A DNA stretch of 64,000 nt. Source: Pseudomonas kielensis. Its GTDB lineage: Bacteria; Pseudomonadota; Gammaproteobacteria; Pseudomonadales; Pseudomonadaceae. Position 1 is the stretch's first letter. Each line of letters opens with the position of its first letter. This document shows positions 47,724 to 57,232 of this stretch, one piece after another. The translations under genes and the position numbers were made by a program. The notes below the pieces were generated by a model. It made no database searches and was not told the origin of the DNA. It was given only the letters and a program-made list of their open reading frames with translations. Location of the stretch: positions 1 through 64,000 of the forward strand of contig NZ_JACMYG010000011.1 of assembly GCF_014236655.1 (NCBI RefSeq), in the 5' to 3' direction.

Positions 47724-48092
47724 TCAGATACCCCAGAGAATCTGCACACCCCAGACGAAGTAAGCGAACATCGCAACGCCGCATACTGCCTGGAAAAGGA
47801 AACGTACTGCAGTCGCGGACTTGCCCAGCGCCATTGGCGTCAGGTAGTCGGTCGCGATGGTCCACATGCCGACCCAGGCGTGAGCGCCCAGGGCCACCAG
47901 GGCCAACAGACTGAAGATACGCATCCAGTTGCTTGCGAACAGCTCATGCCATTGGGCGTAGCCAATGCCTGGGTTCGCAACGAGGTACCCGATCAGGAAA
48001 ATGAAATAAGCCGCGAGAACGACCGCAGACACACGTTGTGCCATCCAGTCATAGAGGCCCGAACGCGAAAGGTTCGTAACGCTGGTTACCAT
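47724..48092 (-). CDS. sdhD: Succinate dehydrogenase membrane anchor subunit
   Basis: 122 residues, start MVTSVTNLSRSGLYDWMAQRVSA. Three membrane helices are visible (VVLAAYFIFLIGYLV, IFSLLALVALGAHAWVGMW, AVCGVAMFAYFVWGVQIL). The haem-binding region is near LGAHAWVG. It overlaps the sdhC end by 7 bases. An upstream in-frame TTG is less likely. Confidence 0.93.
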   Translation of the reverse strand: MVTSVTNLSRSGLYDWMAQRVSAVVLAAYFIFLIGYLVANPGIGYAQWHELFASNWMRIFSLLALVALGAHAWVGMWTIATDYLTPMALGKSATAVRFLFQAVCGVAMFAYFVWGVQILWGI

Positions 48093-48460
48093 ATCCAAAC
48101 TCCTGCCAGAACGATCAACACCACGGAAACGGCGATGATAATTTTCGAGCCCAGGCGGCCGCCTTCCAGCGTCTCACCGATGCCCATATCCATGATCAAG
48201 TGGCGCACACCGGCTACCAGGTGATACAGCAGAGCGGACAGGAGGCCCCATGCTACGAACTTGGCCAGCGGGCTGGTCAAGCATGCCTTCACCTCGGCGA
48301 AACCTTCCTCGGAACCCAGGGATTTGCCCAATGCATACAGCATGAAGCCAAGGCCCAGGAAGAGAATGATGCCGGAAACACGGTGAAGAAACGACGTAAC
48401 GCCGGTGATGGGGAGTTTGATGGTCCTTAGGTCTAGGTTTACAGGTCGTTGGCTATTCAC
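48086..48460 (-). CDS. sdhC: Succinate dehydrogenase cytochrome b556 subunit
   Basis: 124 residues starting at GTG (MNSQRPVNLDLRTIKLPITG). Three membrane helices and the quinone/haem motif HRVSGIILFLGLG and YHLVAGVRHLIMD. The usual pseudomonad start is about four codons earlier (KKAVNSQRP); here eight A residues put a GTG four codons upstream out of frame, so either this GTG or a TTG at 48493 is used. No good ribosome-binding site is seen before the GTG. Confidence 0.88.
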   Translation of the reverse strand: MNSQRPVNLDLRTIKLPITGVTSFLHRVSGIILFLGLGFMLYALGKSLGSEEGFAEVKACLTSPLAKFVAWGLLSALLYHLVAGVRHLIMDMGIGETLEGGRLGSKIIIAVSVVLIVLAGVWIW

Positions 48461-48594
48461 GGCTTTTTTTTCACACTGAAGAGCCCCTAACAATCAGGGC
48501 AAAGTTGTTGGGGAGTGCACTGGTCAGGTAACCACCACCCAGGGATGCGACCCCCATCAAAACAGGCCCAAAAGCCCTTGGCGGTCGGCTGCCG

Positions 48595-48623
48595 AGTATA
48601 GACAGTTAGGTTACTAATGACAA
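48595..48623 (-). promoter_or_regulatory. Sigma-70 promoter of sdhCDAB
   Basis: On the minus strand TTGTCA (48618-48623), 17-base spacer, TATACT (48595-48600). It gives a leader of about 130 bases before sdhC. Confidence 0.75.
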
Positions 48624-48737
48624 CGCAAACACCTTCCCCTAATAGCTGATTGCACAAGCGGGATAAAAGGCGTAAACGGCAGGCAATTTCGAGGAAAAAG
48701 TGTGGTTAAAGCCTTCTGGGGCAAGACTTTAGGCAAA

Positions 48738-48765
48738 TTGACATTCGAATTTATCTCACTATAGT
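48738..48765 (+). promoter_or_regulatory. Sigma-70 promoter of gltA
   Basis: Consensus -35 TTGACA (48738-48743), 16-base spacer, -10 TATAGT (48760-48765). The gltA ATG is at 48824 with AGGAGG four bases before it. The 363-base sdhC-gltA gap contains this and the sdh promoter (48595-48623), which are divergent, and no gene. Confidence 0.8.
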
Positions 48766-48823
48766 GGTGCGGGCCCTGCGTGGGGGGTCTGTCTGATGAT
48801 TTCAAGCATAAATAGGAGGCCAC

Positions 48824-50113
<1,290 letters not shown>

Positions 50114-50148
50114 GACCCGTCTTGCGATGACGTCTTAAGTTGCACTGG

Positions 50149-50182
50149 AAACGGCCTCTATGTGAATGGAGGCCGTTTTTGT
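50149..50182 (+). terminator. Terminator of gltA
   Basis: AACGGCCTC / GAGGCCGTT stem with a loop including TATGTGAATG, followed by TTTGTTTG. Confidence 0.8.
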
Positions 50183-50302
50183 TTGTGTGGGGTTTGGGGT
50201 TGGGTGTGTATCCATCGTTGCGGTAGCGGCTTATTACGGTTGCGCCCTGACGGCGGGTCACTAAGCAGCCATTACCGCAGCAACGGATATCCCCCAAGCC
50301 CA

Positions 50303-50340
50303 ACAAAAAAAATGCCCCAGTCTCTCGACCAGGGCATTTC
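50303..50340 (-). terminator. Terminator of actP
   Basis: On the minus strand AAATGCCCTGG / CTGGGGCATTT with a 9-11 base loop is followed by TTTTTGTTGG, 38 bases after the actP stop. Confidence 0.8.
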
Positions 50341-50377
50341 AGTGACGCATTACCACTTACACATAAGCCTCAGGCAA

Positions 50378-52036
50378 TCAGTGCGAAACCGCCCCGCTCG
50401 CCCCCAGCCCAGTCTGCGACCGAACAAACTGCGGGAAGAACAGCGCCCGCTCATTGTCCGCCGCTGCCGACTTGTCAGTGATCGAGAAGAACCAGATCCC
50501 GACAAACGCAATAATCATCGAGAACAACGCCGGGTATTCGTAAGGGAAGATCGCCTTCTCATGATGCAGAATCTGCACCCAGATGGTCGGCCCAAGCACC
50601 ATCAGCCCCACCGCACTGACCAGTCCCAACCAACCACCAATCATCGCCCCACGAGTCGTCAGCTTCTTCCAGTACATGGAGAGCAGCAACACCGGGAAGT
50701 TACAGCTGGCTGCAATGGAGAAGGCCAGGCCCACCATGAACGCAATGTTCTGGCTTTCGAACAGAATACCCAGGCCAATCGCCAACACCGCCAGAGCGAT
50801 AGTGGTGATCTTCGAGACACGAATCTCATCCTTCTCGTTGGCCTTGCCCTTCTTGATCACACTGGCATACAGGTCATGGGACACCGCCGAAGCACCCGCC
50901 AGCGTCAGACCCGCTACCACCGCCAGAATGGTCGCGAACGCCACTGCCGAGATGAAGCCGAGGAAGATGCTGCCACCCACTGCATTGGCCAGGTGCACCG
51001 CCGCCATGTTGTTGCCGCCCAGCAGAGCGCCGGCAGCGTCCTTGAATGCAGGGTTGGTGCTCACGAGCAGAATCGCGCCAAAGCCGATGATGAAGGTCAG
51101 GATGTAGAAGTAACCAATGAAGCCAGTCGCGTACAGCACGCTCTTGCGCGCTTCTTTGGCGTCACTCACGGTGAAGAAGCGCATCAGGATGTGCGGCAGG
51201 CCCGCAGTACCGAACATCAGCGCCAACCCCAGGGAGAATGCCGAGATCGGATCTTTCACCAGGCCGCCCGGGCTCATGATCGCCTCACCTTTAGGGTGAA
51301 CCTTGATCGCCTCGGAGAACAGCATGTTGAAGTCGAAGTTGACGTGCTTCATCACCATCAGCGCCATGAAGGAGGCACCGGACAGCAGCAGCACCGCCTT
51401 GATGATCTGCACCCAGGTAGTCGCCAGCATGCCGCCGAACAGCACGTACATGCACATCAGCACACCGACCAGAATCACCGCAACGTGGTAGTCCAGGCCG
51501 AACAGCAGCTGGATCAACTTGCCCGCACCGACCATCTGCGCAATCAGGTAGAACGCCACCACCACCAGCGAACCGCAGGCAGACAGGGTGCGGATCTGGG
51601 TTTGCCCAAGGCGGTAGGACGCCACGTCGGCAAATGTGTACTTACCCAGGTTACGCAGACGCTCGGCGATCAGGAACAGAATGATTGGCCAGCCCACCAG
51701 GAAGCCGATCGAGTAGATCAGGCCATCGTAGCCGGAGGTGAACACCAGCGCGGAAATCCCCAGGAAGGACGCTGCCGACATGTAGTCGCCGGCAATCGCC
51801 AGACCGTTCTGAAAACCGGTGATCTTGCCGCCCGCCGCATAGTAGTCGGCCGCCGAGTTGTTTTTCTTCGAGGCCCAGTAAGTGATGCACAACGTCGCGC
51901 CGACAAAGGCCACGAACATCAGGATTGCTGGAATGTTCAGCGGCTGTTTGGCCACGGCACCGGTCAGGGCATCAGCCGCCCAGGCACCCGGCGCGAACGC
52001 TGCAACGCTCAATAGAGCAAATAGACGCCGGATCAT
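50378..52036 (-). CDS. actP: Cation/acetate symporter
   Basis: 552 residues of the sodium:solute symporter family. A cleavable signal ([20 protein letters not shown]) precedes 13 membrane helices, as in E. coli ActP. Typical segments: [29 protein letters not shown] in part, [39 protein letters not shown]. It imports acetate and other small acids. It is coupled to yjcH with a 4-base overlap and closed by its own terminator. Confidence 0.93.
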   Translation of the reverse strand: MIRRLFALLSVAAFAPGAWAADALTGAVAKQPLNIPAILMFVAFVGATLCITYWASKKNNSAADYYAAGGKITGFQNGLAIAGDYMSAASFLGISALVFTSGYDGLIYSIGFLVGWPIILFLIAERLRNLGKYTFADVASYRLGQTQIRTLSACGSLVVVAFYLIAQMVGAGKLIQLLFGLDYHVAVILVGVLMCMYVLFGGMLATTWVQIIKAVLLLSGASFMALMVMKHVNFDFNMLFSEAIKVHPKGEAIMSPGGLVKDPISAFSLGLALMFGTAGLPHILMRFFTVSDAKEARKSVLYATGFIGYFYILTFIIGFGAILLVSTNPAFKDAAGALLGGNNMAAVHLANAVGGSIFLGFISAVAFATILAVVAGLTLAGASAVSHDLYASVIKKGKANEKDEIRVSKITTIALAVLAIGLGILFESQNIAFMVGLAFSIAASCNFPVLLLSMYWKKLTTRGAMIGGWLGLVSAVGLMVLGPTIWVQILHHEKAIFPYEYPALFSMIIAFVGIWFFSITDKSAAADNERALFFPQFVRSQTGLGASGAVSH

Positions 52037-52344
52037 TGCTTGGCCTCCTTCAGAATTGCATTGTTCAGATCGTCGAACTCGCCGTTGGCGCGTCGCACAT
52101 AGATAGCGGTCAGGATGAAGGCCGACACAATCAGCCCCACACCAATCGGAATGCCCCAGGTGATCGACGACTCAGGGCTGATTTTTGCCCCCAGTACGTG
52201 CGGCCCGTAAGCGATCAGAAGAATGAATCCGGAGTACAGCCCAAGCATGATCGCCGAGAGAATCCAGGCGAACTTTTCTCGTTTGCGAACCAGCTCCTTG
52301 AAGCGCGGGCTGTTTTGAATCGAGAGGTAAATGCTGTCGTTCAT
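52033..52344 (-). CDS. yjcH: DUF485 membrane protein YjcH (partner of ActP)
   Basis: 103 residues from [27 protein letters not shown], with two membrane helices ([22 protein letters not shown] and [21 protein letters not shown]). DUF485 family, always upstream of actP in the acs-yjcH-actP arrangement; here acs is not adjacent. Role probably in assembly or activity of the symporter, inferred from conservation. The ATG overlaps an AAAAACAA motif. Confidence 0.9.
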   Translation of the reverse strand: MNDSIYLSIQNSPRFKELVRKREKFAWILSAIMLGLYSGFILLIAYGPHVLGAKISPESSITWGIPIGVGLIVSAFILTAIYVRRANGEFDDLNNAILKEAKQ

Positions 52345-52351
52345 TGTTTTT
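52344..52351 (-). promoter_or_regulatory. AANAANAA motif overlapping the yjcH start codon
   Basis: AAAAACAA, with the last A the first base of the ATG. It fits the Crc/Hfq motif. Acetate uptake genes are known catabolite-repression targets in Pseudomonas, so control of the whole yjcH-actP mRNA is likely. Confidence 0.5.
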
Positions 52352-52500
52352 ATCCTCGCAGCACAGCTATTAGTTGGAACGTTATCCACTCTATGCGGCT
52401 CAAGGAGAGGTTCCAGACGACCTTAGTCTTAGAGGCAGGTGTCGCTTTCGCCAATGTGCCCCGGACAGAAAAACCACTGCTTTGGCACCAGAAACACAAA

Positions 52501-52530
52501 GGCCCGCTTGGCAAAAATGCCAAACGGGCC
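52501..52530 (-). terminator. Terminator of the glycine-betaine-type binding protein
   Basis: On the minus strand GGCCCGTTTGGCA / TGCCAAGCGGGCC with loop TTTT, followed by TTTGTGTTT. Confidence 0.78.
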
Positions 52531-52562
52531 TGGAAGATGCTGACTAGACGCGTCGAATCAAA

Positions 52563-53411
52563 TCACTTGATCCACTCTGCGACGCGCTCGGGGTGTTTGG
52601 CGACCCAATCCTTGGCCGCTGCGTCAGGCTTGGCACCATCCTGAATCGCCAACATTACTTCACCAATTTCGTCCTTCGACGCCCATTGGAAGTTGTGCAG
52701 GAACTTGGCCACTTCCGGCGCCTTGGCTTCCAGGCCTTTGCTGCCGATGCTGTTGACGGTTTCCGCCGCGCCATACACGCCTTTTGGATCTTCAAGGAAA
52801 CGCAGTTTCCACTTGGCGAACATCCAGTGCGGCACCCAGCCGGTCACGGCAATGGAGTCTTTCTTGTCTTCGGCGCGGGTCAGTTCGGCAATCATCGCGG
52901 CGCCCGAACTGGCCTGCAGTTTGTAATCGAGGCCGTAGTCCTTGATCGCCTGGTCGGTCTTGAGCATTACCCCTGAACCGGCATCAATGCCAACGATCTT
53001 GTTCTTGAAGGTGGTGTCGGTCTTGAGGTCGGCAATCGAGACGGCTTTGACGTACTCCGGCACGATCAGGCCGATTTTCGCGTCCTTGAAGTTGGGGCCG
53101 TAGTCGACCACCTTGTCCTTGTTCTTGGCCCAGTACTCACCGTGGGTCACTGGCAACCAGGCCGAGAGCATGGCGTCGAGCTTGCCGGTGGCCACACCCT
53201 GCCACATGATCCCGGTCGCCACGGCCTGCAGTTTCACGTCATAGCCCAGCTTCTGCTTGATGACTTCCGCCGCCACATGGGTGGTCGCCACGCTGTCGGA
53301 CCAACCGTCGACATAGCCGATGCTCAGGGTTTTGCTGTCGGCAGCAGCCAGAGTAGAGCCCATCGCCAGTGCCAGAACGGCACCGGCGCCTAAGAGTCGT
53401 CGCATCTTCAT
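52563..53411 (-). CDS. Glycine betaine/quaternary ammonium ABC transporter substrate-binding protein
   Basis: 282 residues of the OpuAC/ProX family. Signal peptide (LLGAGAVLALAMGSTLAAA), then LSIGYVDGWSDSVATTHVAAEVI and MWQGVATGKLDAMLSAWLPVTHGEYW, with several Trp residues (as in aromatic boxes that hold trimethylammonium groups), and the C-terminal DWVAKHPERVAEWIK. No permease or ATPase gene is beside it, so it is an orphan binding protein that would use a transporter encoded elsewhere, like CaiX/BetX/CbcX of Pseudomonas. Ligand may be betaine, choline or carnitine. Confidence 0.88.
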   Translation of the reverse strand: MKMRRLLGAGAVLALAMGSTLAAADSKTLSIGYVDGWSDSVATTHVAAEVIKQKLGYDVKLQAVATGIMWQGVATGKLDAMLSAWLPVTHGEYWAKNKDKVVDYGPNFKDAKIGLIVPEYVKAVSIADLKTDTTFKNKIVGIDAGSGVMLKTDQAIKDYGLDYKLQASSGAAMIAELTRAEDKKDSIAVTGWVPHWMFAKWKLRFLEDPKGVYGAAETVNSIGSKGLEAKAPEVAKFLHNFQWASKDEIGEVMLAIQDGAKPDAAAKDWVAKHPERVAEWIK

Positions 53412-53740
53412 CGTTACTTCCCCGAAAGTGCTGCGCCCGACGGATGCCGAGCGGCGTCAACGTATTGTTATGGTGCACAGCGCCCCCATCACGCTTCACC
53501 GCAAACTCGTTCGAACATCAGCGGAGTACTGATGCTTCGATCATCAACCTCACGCCCAAGGGGACCTGCTCTGTCAGCGACCTCAAGGCAGCGAGAAACG
53601 ACATCAGAAAGCCAGTAACGACAGCCGTCAGTAAAACCCCGGCCGATCCCGCCCGAACCTTGCATGGCAAAACCACGCAACACCCAGACCGCCGGCAAAT
53701 GCAGGTAAGATGCGCGGCTTTGCTCCCAGACGGTCTGACC
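53412..53740. other. Intergenic region between the binding protein and the GH17 gene
   Basis: A 329-base divergent gap. I see no gene with a ribosome-binding site; an in-frame extension of the GH17 gene back to 53369 overlaps the divergent gene and has no signal or coding look. Promoters of both genes must lie here but no clear hexamers were found. Confidence 0.45.
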
Positions 53741-55294
53741 ATGCCCGCCACCGCGCGTTTTCCTTTATTAGCTTATGCATTTGCCTGCCTGCTCGGCCTG
53801 TTTGCCCTCGGCGGCTACTGGTACGGCCTCGGCCAACCGGTGGTGCTGCCGGATGTCGCCAGCGCCACGCACAAACTGCAGTGCGCCTCCTATACCCCCT
53901 TCGACAAGGACCAGTCGCCGTTCGACCAGCCATTCAACCTGCGCCCCGAGCGCATGGACGCCGACCTGGCCCTGCTGGCAACCCGCTTCGAATGCATTCG
54001 CACCTACTCGGTCACCGGCCTTGAAGCGTTGCCGGCACTGGCGCGCAAACATGGCCTGAAGCTGATGATCGGCGCCTGGGTCAACAGCAACCCAGTGGAC
54101 ACCGCCAAGGAAATCGAGCTGTTGATTGCCGAGGCCAATGCCAACCCGGATGTCGTCTCGGCGGTGATCGTCGGTAACGAGGCACTGCTGCGCAAGGAAG
54201 TCACCGGCCCGCAACTGGCCAAGCTGATCAAGCAGGTCAAGCAGAGCGTCAAGCAACCAGTGACCTACGCCGACGTCTGGGAGTTCTGGCTCCAGCACCC
54301 GCAAATCGCCCCCGAAGTGGACTTCCTGACCATCCACCTGCTGCCGTATTGGGAAGACGAGCCGTCCAACATCGATGCCGCCTTGCAGCATGTTGCCCAA
54401 GTGCGCCAGGTGTTCGGCAACCGCTTCGCTCCCAAGGACGTGATGATTGGCGAAACCGGCTGGCCCAGCGAAGGCCGCCAGCGTGAAACCGCCCTGCCCA
54501 GCCGGGTCAACGAAGCGCGATTCATTCGTGGTTTTGTCGCCATGGCCGAACAGGAAGGCTGGCACTACAACCTGATCGAAGCCTTCGACCAGCCGTGGAA
54601 ACGCGGCAGCGAAGGCGCGGTGGGCGGTTATTGGGGCCTGTTCGATGCCGATCGCCAGGACAAGAACATCCTCGCCGGCCCGGTCAGCAACCTGCCACTC
54701 TGGCCTCAATGGCTGGCCGTAGGCGGGCTGGTTTTCCTCGGTGCGTTGCTGCCGGGTGGTCGCGTACGCAGCACCCGCGCCGCCTTGGTGCTGCCGCTGC
54801 TGGGCGCCGTCGCGGCCTGCTCTATCGGTACCTGGGGGGAACTGGCGCGGGTCACCAGCCGCTCGCTCGATGAATGGCTGTGGGCCGCGTTGCTGATGGC
54901 GCTGAACCTGCTGGTCCTGGCCCACGCAGCGCTGAGCCTGAGCGCCCGTACCGGTTGGCGCGAGCGCGCGTTTGATGCACTGCAACGACGTGCCGGCTGG
55001 TTGCTGGCCGCGGCCGGCTTTGCAGGCGCGGTCATGATGCTGGGGCTGGTGTTCGAACCCCGCTATCGCAGTTTCCCCAGCGCCGCCCTGCTGTTGCCGG
55101 CGCTGGTCTACCTGATTCGCCCAGTGAGCGCACCGCGCCGCGAAATCGCCCTGCTGGCGTTCATCATCGGTGCCGGCATCGCCCCGCAGCTGTACCGTGA
55201 AGGCTTATTCAACCAGCAGGCCTGGGGCTGGGCGCTGGTCAGCGGACTGCTGGTGGCTGCACTGTGGCGCAGCCTGAGGGTGCGCCACAGCTAA
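53741..55294 (+). CDS. GH17 family beta-1,3-glucan transferase/hydrolase with C-terminal membrane domain
   Basis: 517 residues, starting MPATARFPLLAYAFACLLGLF. TM1 (about 8-25) anchors a periplasmic glycoside hydrolase family 17 domain (about 45-310). The acid/base is E147 in VGNEALLR and the nucleophile is E238 in IGETGWPSEG, both intact. This is followed by about seven helices (from residue 325). Relatives in Pseudomonas and Azotobacter are beta-glucosyltransferases that branch or elongate beta-1,3-glucans. No GT2 glucan synthase (ndvB) gene is beside it. A role in osmoregulated or biofilm glucan is inferred. Confidence 0.85.
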   Translation: MPATARFPLLAYAFACLLGLFALGGYWYGLGQPVVLPDVASATHKLQCASYTPFDKDQSPFDQPFNLRPERMDADLALLATRFECIRTYSVTGLEALPALARKHGLKLMIGAWVNSNPVDTAKEIELLIAEANANPDVVSAVIVGNEALLRKEVTGPQLAKLIKQVKQSVKQPVTYADVWEFWLQHPQIAPEVDFLTIHLLPYWEDEPSNIDAALQHVAQVRQVFGNRFAPKDVMIGETGWPSEGRQRETALPSRVNEARFIRGFVAMAEQEGWHYNLIEAFDQPWKRGSEGAVGGYWGLFDADRQDKNILAGPVSNLPLWPQWLAVGGLVFLGALLPGGRVRSTRAALVLPLLGAVAACSIGTWGELARVTSRSLDEWLWAALLMALNLLVLAHAALSLSARTGWRERAFDALQRRAGWLLAAAGFAGAVMMLGLVFEPRYRSFPSAALLLPALVYLIRPVSAPRREIALLAFIIGAGIAPQLYREGLFNQQAWGWALVSGLLVAALWRSLRVRHS

Positions 55295-55301
55295 GGGCAT
55301 C

Positions 55302-55333
55302 ATCGCGAGCAGCGCAGCGAGCCTGCTCGCGAT
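55302..55333. repeat. REP-like hairpin between convergent genes
   Basis: ATCGCGAGCAG / CTGCTCGCGAT, an 11-base perfect stem with a 10-base loop, sits between the GH17 gene and the small membrane protein. It probably acts as a transcription or processing boundary. Confidence 0.65.
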
Positions 55334-55341
55334 CAGGCCTG

Positions 55342-55710
55342 TCAGGCGCCACGCGGCGCCCTGACCAACCGCAGCCCCGCAATCACCACCGCAAACACCG
55401 CCAGGCCGGTGTTGTACAACGCCAGTGCGGGAAAGCCGAACACCAGCGCCAACACCGCTAGCCACCAACCCGCACGCCCCGGCAGCACAAACCCCAGCAC
55501 AGCCGCCGCCAATGCCCCCCAGCCCATGACCTTGAAGTGAATCAGCAGCCCCAGGTTTGCACGCAACTGGCATTGCCAGCGGTTCGCCTCGTCGACGCAA
55601 ATCCCCACCCACTGGGCATCCTCCATGAAGCCATAACGCGCGCCATAACTGGCGGCCAGCCACAACGGCAGGACGATGAGCAGTAAAATCACGGGGAAAC
55701 GGCTGGACAT
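55342..55710 (-). CDS. Small membrane protein of unknown function
   Basis: 122 residues, three membrane stretches: VILLLIVLPLWLAASYGA (7-24), VMGWGALAAAVLGFVLPG and WWLAVLALVFGFPALALYNTGLAVFAVV in part. Between the first and second is a hydrophilic loop with two cysteines (GICVDEANRWQCQLR), which could form a periplasmic disulfide. I do not recognise a family. Convergent with the GH17 gene. Confidence 0.7.
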   Translation of the reverse strand: MSSRFPVILLLIVLPLWLAASYGARYGFMEDAQWVGICVDEANRWQCQLRANLGLLIHFKVMGWGALAAAVLGFVLPGRAGWWLAVLALVFGFPALALYNTGLAVFAVVIAGLRLVRAPRGA

Positions 55711-55933
55711 GAAACACTCCGATAGGCAAAAACGGCGCTCAGCTTAATCCCCCCGCGAAACGACGCAAGGAAGATCAACAGATAACTGGTCATCAATTAC
55801 CGGCAAAGTGTATCGTCCAGCTACTATTACCCACCATAAGGCCTGTTTGGTGCCGATTCATGGCACTTTGGCGCATAACCTGTGGTCATAGCCTGCGAAC
55901 TTCATTAGGCACCTTCCTCTAAGGGATTTAGTC

Positions 55934-57232
55934 ATGCTCCGTTCCTTGCGCTTTGCTGCCGTTTTCGGCGGCCTTATCTTGAGTGCGTCCGCACTGGGGG
56001 CAGATATCGATGCCACCAGTTATGGCTACCCGCTTACCAACCCGTTTGAAGCGACTATTGCCACGACGCCTCCGGACCTGAGGCCAGAGCTGCCCCTGGA
56101 CGAAGACATCAACCAATCGGATCACAGCCTGACCCTGCGCCCGGAACGTCAGTTCGAACTGCCGGACAACTTCTGGGCCGTGAAGAAGCTCACCTATCGC
56201 ATGGCCACCCAGGATCACGCAGCACCGCTGATCTTTCTGATCGCCGGCACTGGCGCCCGCTACGACAGCAGCCACAACCAATACCTCAAGCGCCTGTACT
56301 ACAAGGCCGGCTACCACGTCGTCCAACTGTCCTCGCCCACCAGCTTCGACTTCATCAGTGCAGCGTCGCGCTTCGCCACCCCAGGCATATCCAAGGAAGA
56401 CGCCGAAGACCTGTACCGCGTGATGCAAGCGGTGCGTGCGCAGAACCCGAAACTGCCGGTGACCGACTACTACCTCACCGGCTACAGCCTGGGCGCCCTG
56501 GACGCGGCCTTCGTGGCCCACCTGGACGAAACCCGGCGCAGCTTCAACTTCAAGAAAGTCCTGCTGCTCAATCCGCCGGTCAACCTCTACACCTCCATCA
56601 CCAACCTGGACAAGTTGGTGCAAACCGAGGTCAAGGGCATCAGCAACAGCACCACCTTCTATGAACTGGTGCTCAACAAGTTGACCCGCTACTTCCAGCA
56701 GAAAGGCTACATCGACCTCAACGACGCCCTGCTCTACGACTTCCAGCAATCCAAACAGCACCTGACCAACGAACAGATGGCCATGCTGATCGGCACCTCG
56801 TTCCGCTTCTCCGCGGCCGACATCGCCTACACCTCGGACCTGGTCAACCGTCGCGGCCTGATCACTCCGCCCAAGTACCCGATCACCGAAGGCACCAGCC
56901 TCACGCCATTCCTCAAGCGTGCACTGCAATGCGACTTCGACTGCTACCTCACCGAGCAGGTGATTCCGATGTGGCGCGCCCGCACCGACGGTGGCAGCCT
57001 GCTGCAACTGATCGACCAGGTCAGCCTCTACGCGCTCAAGGACTACCTGCAAGCCAGCCCGAAAATCGCTGTCATGCACAACGCCGACGACGTGATCCTC
57101 GGCCCAGGCGACCTCGGTTTCCTGCGCAAGACTTTTGGTGACCGCCTGACGGTCTACCCTCACGGCGGCCATTGCGGCAACCTCAACTACCGCGTCAACG
57201 CCGACGCCATGCTGGAGTTTTTCCGTGGCTAA
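55934..57232 (+). CDS. Exported alpha/beta hydrolase (lipase/esterase-like), operon with mlaA
   Basis: 432 residues. The signal peptide (MLRSLRFAAVFGGLILSASALGA) is followed by an alpha/beta fold with nucleophile S185 in LTGYSLGALDAAF, preceded by LIFLIAGTGARYDS as the oxyanion region. The late acid/base region is MHNADDVILGPGDL and YPHGGHCGNLNYR, with the catalytic histidine. It overlaps the mlaA start by 8 bases, so it is translated with it. A periplasmic (phospho)lipase working with outer-membrane lipid removal is inferred from this context only. Confidence 0.82.
   Translation: MLRSLRFAAVFGGLILSASALGADIDATSYGYPLTNPFEATIATTPPDLRPELPLDEDINQSDHSLTLRPERQFELPDNFWAVKKLTYRMATQDHAAPLIFLIAGTGARYDSSHNQYLKRLYYKAGYHVVQLSSPTSFDFISAASRFATPGISKEDAEDLYRVMQAVRAQNPKLPVTDYYLTGYSLGALDAAFVAHLDETRRSFNFKKVLLLNPPVNLYTSITNLDKLVQTEVKGISNSTTFYELVLNKLTRYFQQKGYIDLNDALLYDFQQSKQHLTNEQMAMLIGTSFRFSAADIAYTSDLVNRRGLITPPKYPITEGTSLTPFLKRALQCDFDCYLTEQVIPMWRARTDGGSLLQLIDQVSLYALKDYLQASPKIAVMHNADDVILGPGDLGFLRKTFGDRLTVYPHGGHCGNLNYRVNADAMLEFFRG

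Noticed and set aside
46047..48224. A 725-codon plus-strand frame opposite sdhA and sdhD
   Set aside because: Antisense to conserved TCA genes, no ribosome-binding site, no recognisable fold.
53369..53740. N-terminal extension of the GH17 gene by 124 codons
   Set aside because: It overlaps the divergent binding-protein gene, lacks a ribosome-binding site, and would place a non-protein-like stretch before a normal first membrane helix.
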